A stretch of DNA of 44,794 nt from SLFT01 sp964493075. Lineage in GTDB: Bacteria > Hydrogenedentota > Hydrogenedentia > Hydrogenedentales > CAITNO01. Under the pieces are notes generated by a model that saw only the letters and a list, made by a program, of their open reading frames with translations, searched no databases and had not been told where the DNA came from. Location: contig CAZBNU010000005.1 in the NCBI GenBank assembly GCA_964493075.1, forward strand, positions 1-44,794, written 5' to 3'. The position numbers and the translations under genes are program-made. Numbering within the stretch: position 1 is the stretch's first letter; each line of letters opens with the position of its first letter. This document shows, in pieces, positions 43,077 through 44,794 of this stretch.

Positions 43077-44161
43077 GCGCGTTTTTTATGCAAACTGTGG
43101 AGCGCACCGCCAAGCCAGTTCTAGTGCAGGGTAACATTGCGCTTGCAGAAGGCGCCCTGCATGCAGGGCTGGATTGTTATTTCGGGTATCCCATCACGCC
43201 ACAAAATCAGGTGCCAGAGTATCTTTCCGCCAAATTGCCGGAAAGAGACGGGGTATTTGTGCAGGCGGAAAGCGAATTGGCCAGTATCAATATGGTGCTT
43301 GGCGCTGCTGCTACGGGCGCACGGGCAATGACCAGTTCTTCCGGCCCCGGCATTTCTCTGATGCAGGAAGGCATATCCTTTATAGCAGGCGATCAGTTGC
43401 CGGCGGTTATTGCGAATGTCATGCGCTGTGGTCCGGGAATGGGCGGCATTAAACCCACTCAGGGTGATTACTACCAGGCGACCCGCGGTGGTGGGCATGG
43501 CGATTATCACACGATTACGTTGGCGCCCGCGAGTGCGCAGGAAATGTTCGACCTGACCTACCGTGCCTTTGATATTGCCGATACCTACCGTAATCCTGTT
43601 TTGATCCTTGCTGATGCCATTCTGGGACAGATGAAAGAGCCGGCCATATTAGAGCCACCCTATGAACGTCAAAAGATAGACAAGAGTGATTGGGCTCTTA
43701 CCGGCGCTGTGCAACGCAAGGCGCGCAACATTCGGAGTATGCTTCTCGAAGGTGACGATCAGGAGCAGCTGAACTATGAACTGGAACGAAAGTACAATCG
43801 TGTCAAGCAGGAACTGCCCATGTGGGAATGCATTGATACGGAAGATGCGGACTTGGTCATTGTTGCGTTTGGCACTTCAGCACGCATTTCGTCTTCGGCG
43901 GCACGTATTGCCAGGACCGAGGGGCTGCGCGTGGGGGTGATGCGGCCCATAACACTCTTTCCTTTCCCGGAAGATGCGCTGCGCGAACTGGCGTCCAAAG
44001 TGAGCCGGTTTCTTGTTGTGGAAATGAATCTCGGCCAGATGCTGCACGATGTACGCGCCATAGTGGGTCACGATATTCCCGTATCCTTCCATGGCCGTCC
44101 GGGCGGCGGCGTGCCGACTACAAGCGAGGTATTGGGTAAGATAAAGGAGAGTTTATCATGA
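43073..44161 (+). CDS. korA: 2-oxoacid:ferredoxin oxidoreductase alpha subunit (KorA/VorB type)
   Basis: 362 residues. The opening QGNIALAEGALHAGLDCYFGYPITPQNQVPEYLS, then AESELASINMVLGAAATGARAMTSSSGPGISLMQEGISF, is the pyrimidine-binding domain of the alpha subunit. It is followed by MRCGPGMGGIKPTQGDYYQATRGGGHGDYHTITLAPAS and a second domain from about residue 250 (DLVIVAFGTSARISSSAARIA). No gamma domain is fused at the N-terminus, unlike the longer alpha/gamma proteins. It overlaps the ferredoxin gene by four bases and the beta subunit by four bases (ATGA), so the three are strongly coupled. The family is oxygen-sensitive, consistent with an anaerobic lifestyle. The choice between 2-oxoglutarate and branched-chain substrates is open. 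Confidence 0.92.
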   Translation: MSAFFMQTVERTAKPVLVQGNIALAEGALHAGLDCYFGYPITPQNQVPEYLSAKLPERDGVFVQAESELASINMVLGAAATGARAMTSSSGPGISLMQEGISFIAGDQLPAVIANVMRCGPGMGGIKPTQGDYYQATRGGGHGDYHTITLAPASAQEMFDLTYRAFDIADTYRNPVLILADAILGQMKEPAILEPPYERQKIDKSDWALTGAVQRKARNIRSMLLEGDDQEQLNYELERKYNRVKQELPMWECIDTEDADLVIVAFGTSARISSSAARIARTEGLRVGVMRPITLFPFPEDALRELASKVSRFLVVEMNLGQMLHDVRAIVGHDIPVSFHGRPGGGVPTTSEVLGKIKESLS

Positions 44162-44794
44162 CCGTTAAAAAACATTTTGACCGACCTGAATCCTTATGCG
44201 ATGTGCCAAATTTGTATTGTGCCGGTTGCGGTCACGGTATTGCGCACCGCCTGGTGGCAGAAGCCATCGATCACTTCGGTGTTCGGGATCAGGCTGTTGC
44301 TATTGCGCCAGCTGGCTGCAGCGTATTGCTGTACAATTATTTTGATACGGACAGCATCGAATCGGCTCATGGGCGTGCCCTTGCAGTAGGTACCGGCATG
44401 AAACGCGCGAATCCCGATCTCTTCATCTATACCTATCAGGGCGACGGTGATTTGGCCAGCATAGGCATGTGTGAAACCATCCACACTGCCAATCGCGGCG
44501 AAAACATCACGGCCATATTTATTAACAATGCCGTTTACGGGATGACCGGCGGCCAGATGGCCCCCACCACATTGCCGGGACAGCGGACCACGACAACGCC
44601 ATCTGGAAGAAATATCGAGAAGGAAGGGGCGCCAATCAAGATGGCGGAAATGATGGCCACTTTCGATGGTGTGGCGTACAGCGAGCGGGTCGCTCTGTAT
44701 AATCCCCGCGAGATACGGAAAGCCCGTAAAGCGGTATTTAAAGCCTTTGAGGCGCAGATCAACAGGCAAGGGCTGGGTTTCGTGGAAATTCTGG
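44158..44794 (+). CDS. korB: 2-oxoacid:ferredoxin oxidoreductase beta subunit (KorB/VorA type), 3' partial
   Basis: The ATG at 44158 overlaps the alpha-subunit stop by four bases, and the frame stays open to the window's end, giving 212 residues of a longer protein. The N-terminus shows the cluster/TPP region LYCAGCGHGIAHRLV and PAGCSVLLYNYF. The TPP-binding motif is YTYQGDGDLASIGMCETIHTANRGENITAIFINNAVYGMTGGQMAPTT (metal ligands in GDGD and NN). The region after it (GQRTTTTPSGR, GAPIKMAEMMATFDGVAYSERVAL) is typical of the KorB/VorA beta subunit. With the ferredoxin and alpha subunits this completes the catalytic core. A gamma subunit could follow outside the window. Confidence 0.93.
   Translation, partial: MTVKKHFDRPESLCDVPNLYCAGCGHGIAHRLVAEAIDHFGVRDQAVAIAPAGCSVLLYNYFDTDSIESAHGRALAVGTGMKRANPDLFIYTYQGDGDLASIGMCETIHTANRGENITAIFINNAVYGMTGGQMAPTTLPGQRTTTTPSGRNIEKEGAPIKMAEMMATFDGVAYSERVALYNPREIRKARKAVFKAFEAQINRQGLGFVEIL

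Noticed and set aside
1..44794. CRISPR arrays, prophage or plasmid genes
   Set aside because: No regularly spaced repeats, integrase, capsid or replication-initiator genes were seen. parAB are of the small chromosomal type.

Overview
The window is a piece of a bacterial chromosome, probably a metagenome-assembled genome because it carries a 10-N scaffold gap. It is moderately GC-rich and gene-dense, with about 31 protein genes, one tRNA and a few repeats. The gene set suggests an uncultured, largely anaerobic bacterium of the PVC/Hydrogenedentes kind. That guess rests on secreted PQQ-propeller, DUF1080, neutral-ceramidase-like, GH43/sialidase and penicillin-acylase proteins together with a 2-oxoacid:ferredoxin oxidoreductase and an exosortase. 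It is an inference from family content, not a phylogenetic result.

Layout. 1-6.1 kb: a 5'-truncated DUF1566 protein, a secreted alpha/beta hydrolase cut in two by a scaffold gap, a 250-bp inverted-repeat element, and three exported proteins (ceramidase-like, PQQ propeller, DUF1080 lipoprotein). 6.1-11.4 kb: a B12-type radical-SAM-like protein without the usual cluster motif, RNase HI, and a large sensor kinase with two receiver domains. 11.6-17.5 kb: tadA converges on a larB-larC-coaD operon, followed by a GT39/TPR membrane protein and queF on the minus strand. 17.6-21.6 kb: tRNA-Leu(CAG), a two-gene XrtH-like exosortase operon, and a penicillin-acylase-family lipoprotein. 21.8-28.3 kb, all plus strand: ahcY, a second copy of the inverted-repeat element, cmk-recJ, a periplasmic FKBP isomerase and a DUF1015 protein. 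28.3-30.4 kb: a GH43-sialidase fusion on the minus strand. 30.5-34.4 kb: parA-parB-serS-sir2. 34.5-38.8 kb: a MarR regulator and a giant MFS/PlsC/acyl-ligase fusion. 38.9-42.5 kb: an MscS-family channel and an SGNH hydrolase, divergently oriented. 42.8-44.8 kb: ferredoxin, alpha and (partial) beta subunits of a 2-oxoacid oxidoreductase.

The genes form several functional themes: export and breakdown of complex carbohydrate, lipid or amide substrates; phospholipid repair (MFS-Aas); envelope protein sorting (exosortase pair); tRNA modification and translation (tadA, queF, serS, tRNA-Leu); chromosome segregation (parAB); methyl-cycle and nucleotide metabolism (ahcY, cmk); and ferredoxin-linked anaerobic energy metabolism (kor/vor).

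The most unusual items are the exosortase with a long coiled-coil insertion and its partner membrane protein, the 230-bp element with perfect 15-bp terminal inverted repeats present twice, and the radical-SAM-like protein lacking CxxxCxxC. The scaffold gap is also notable because its duplicated edge shows that the split hydrolase is really one gene.
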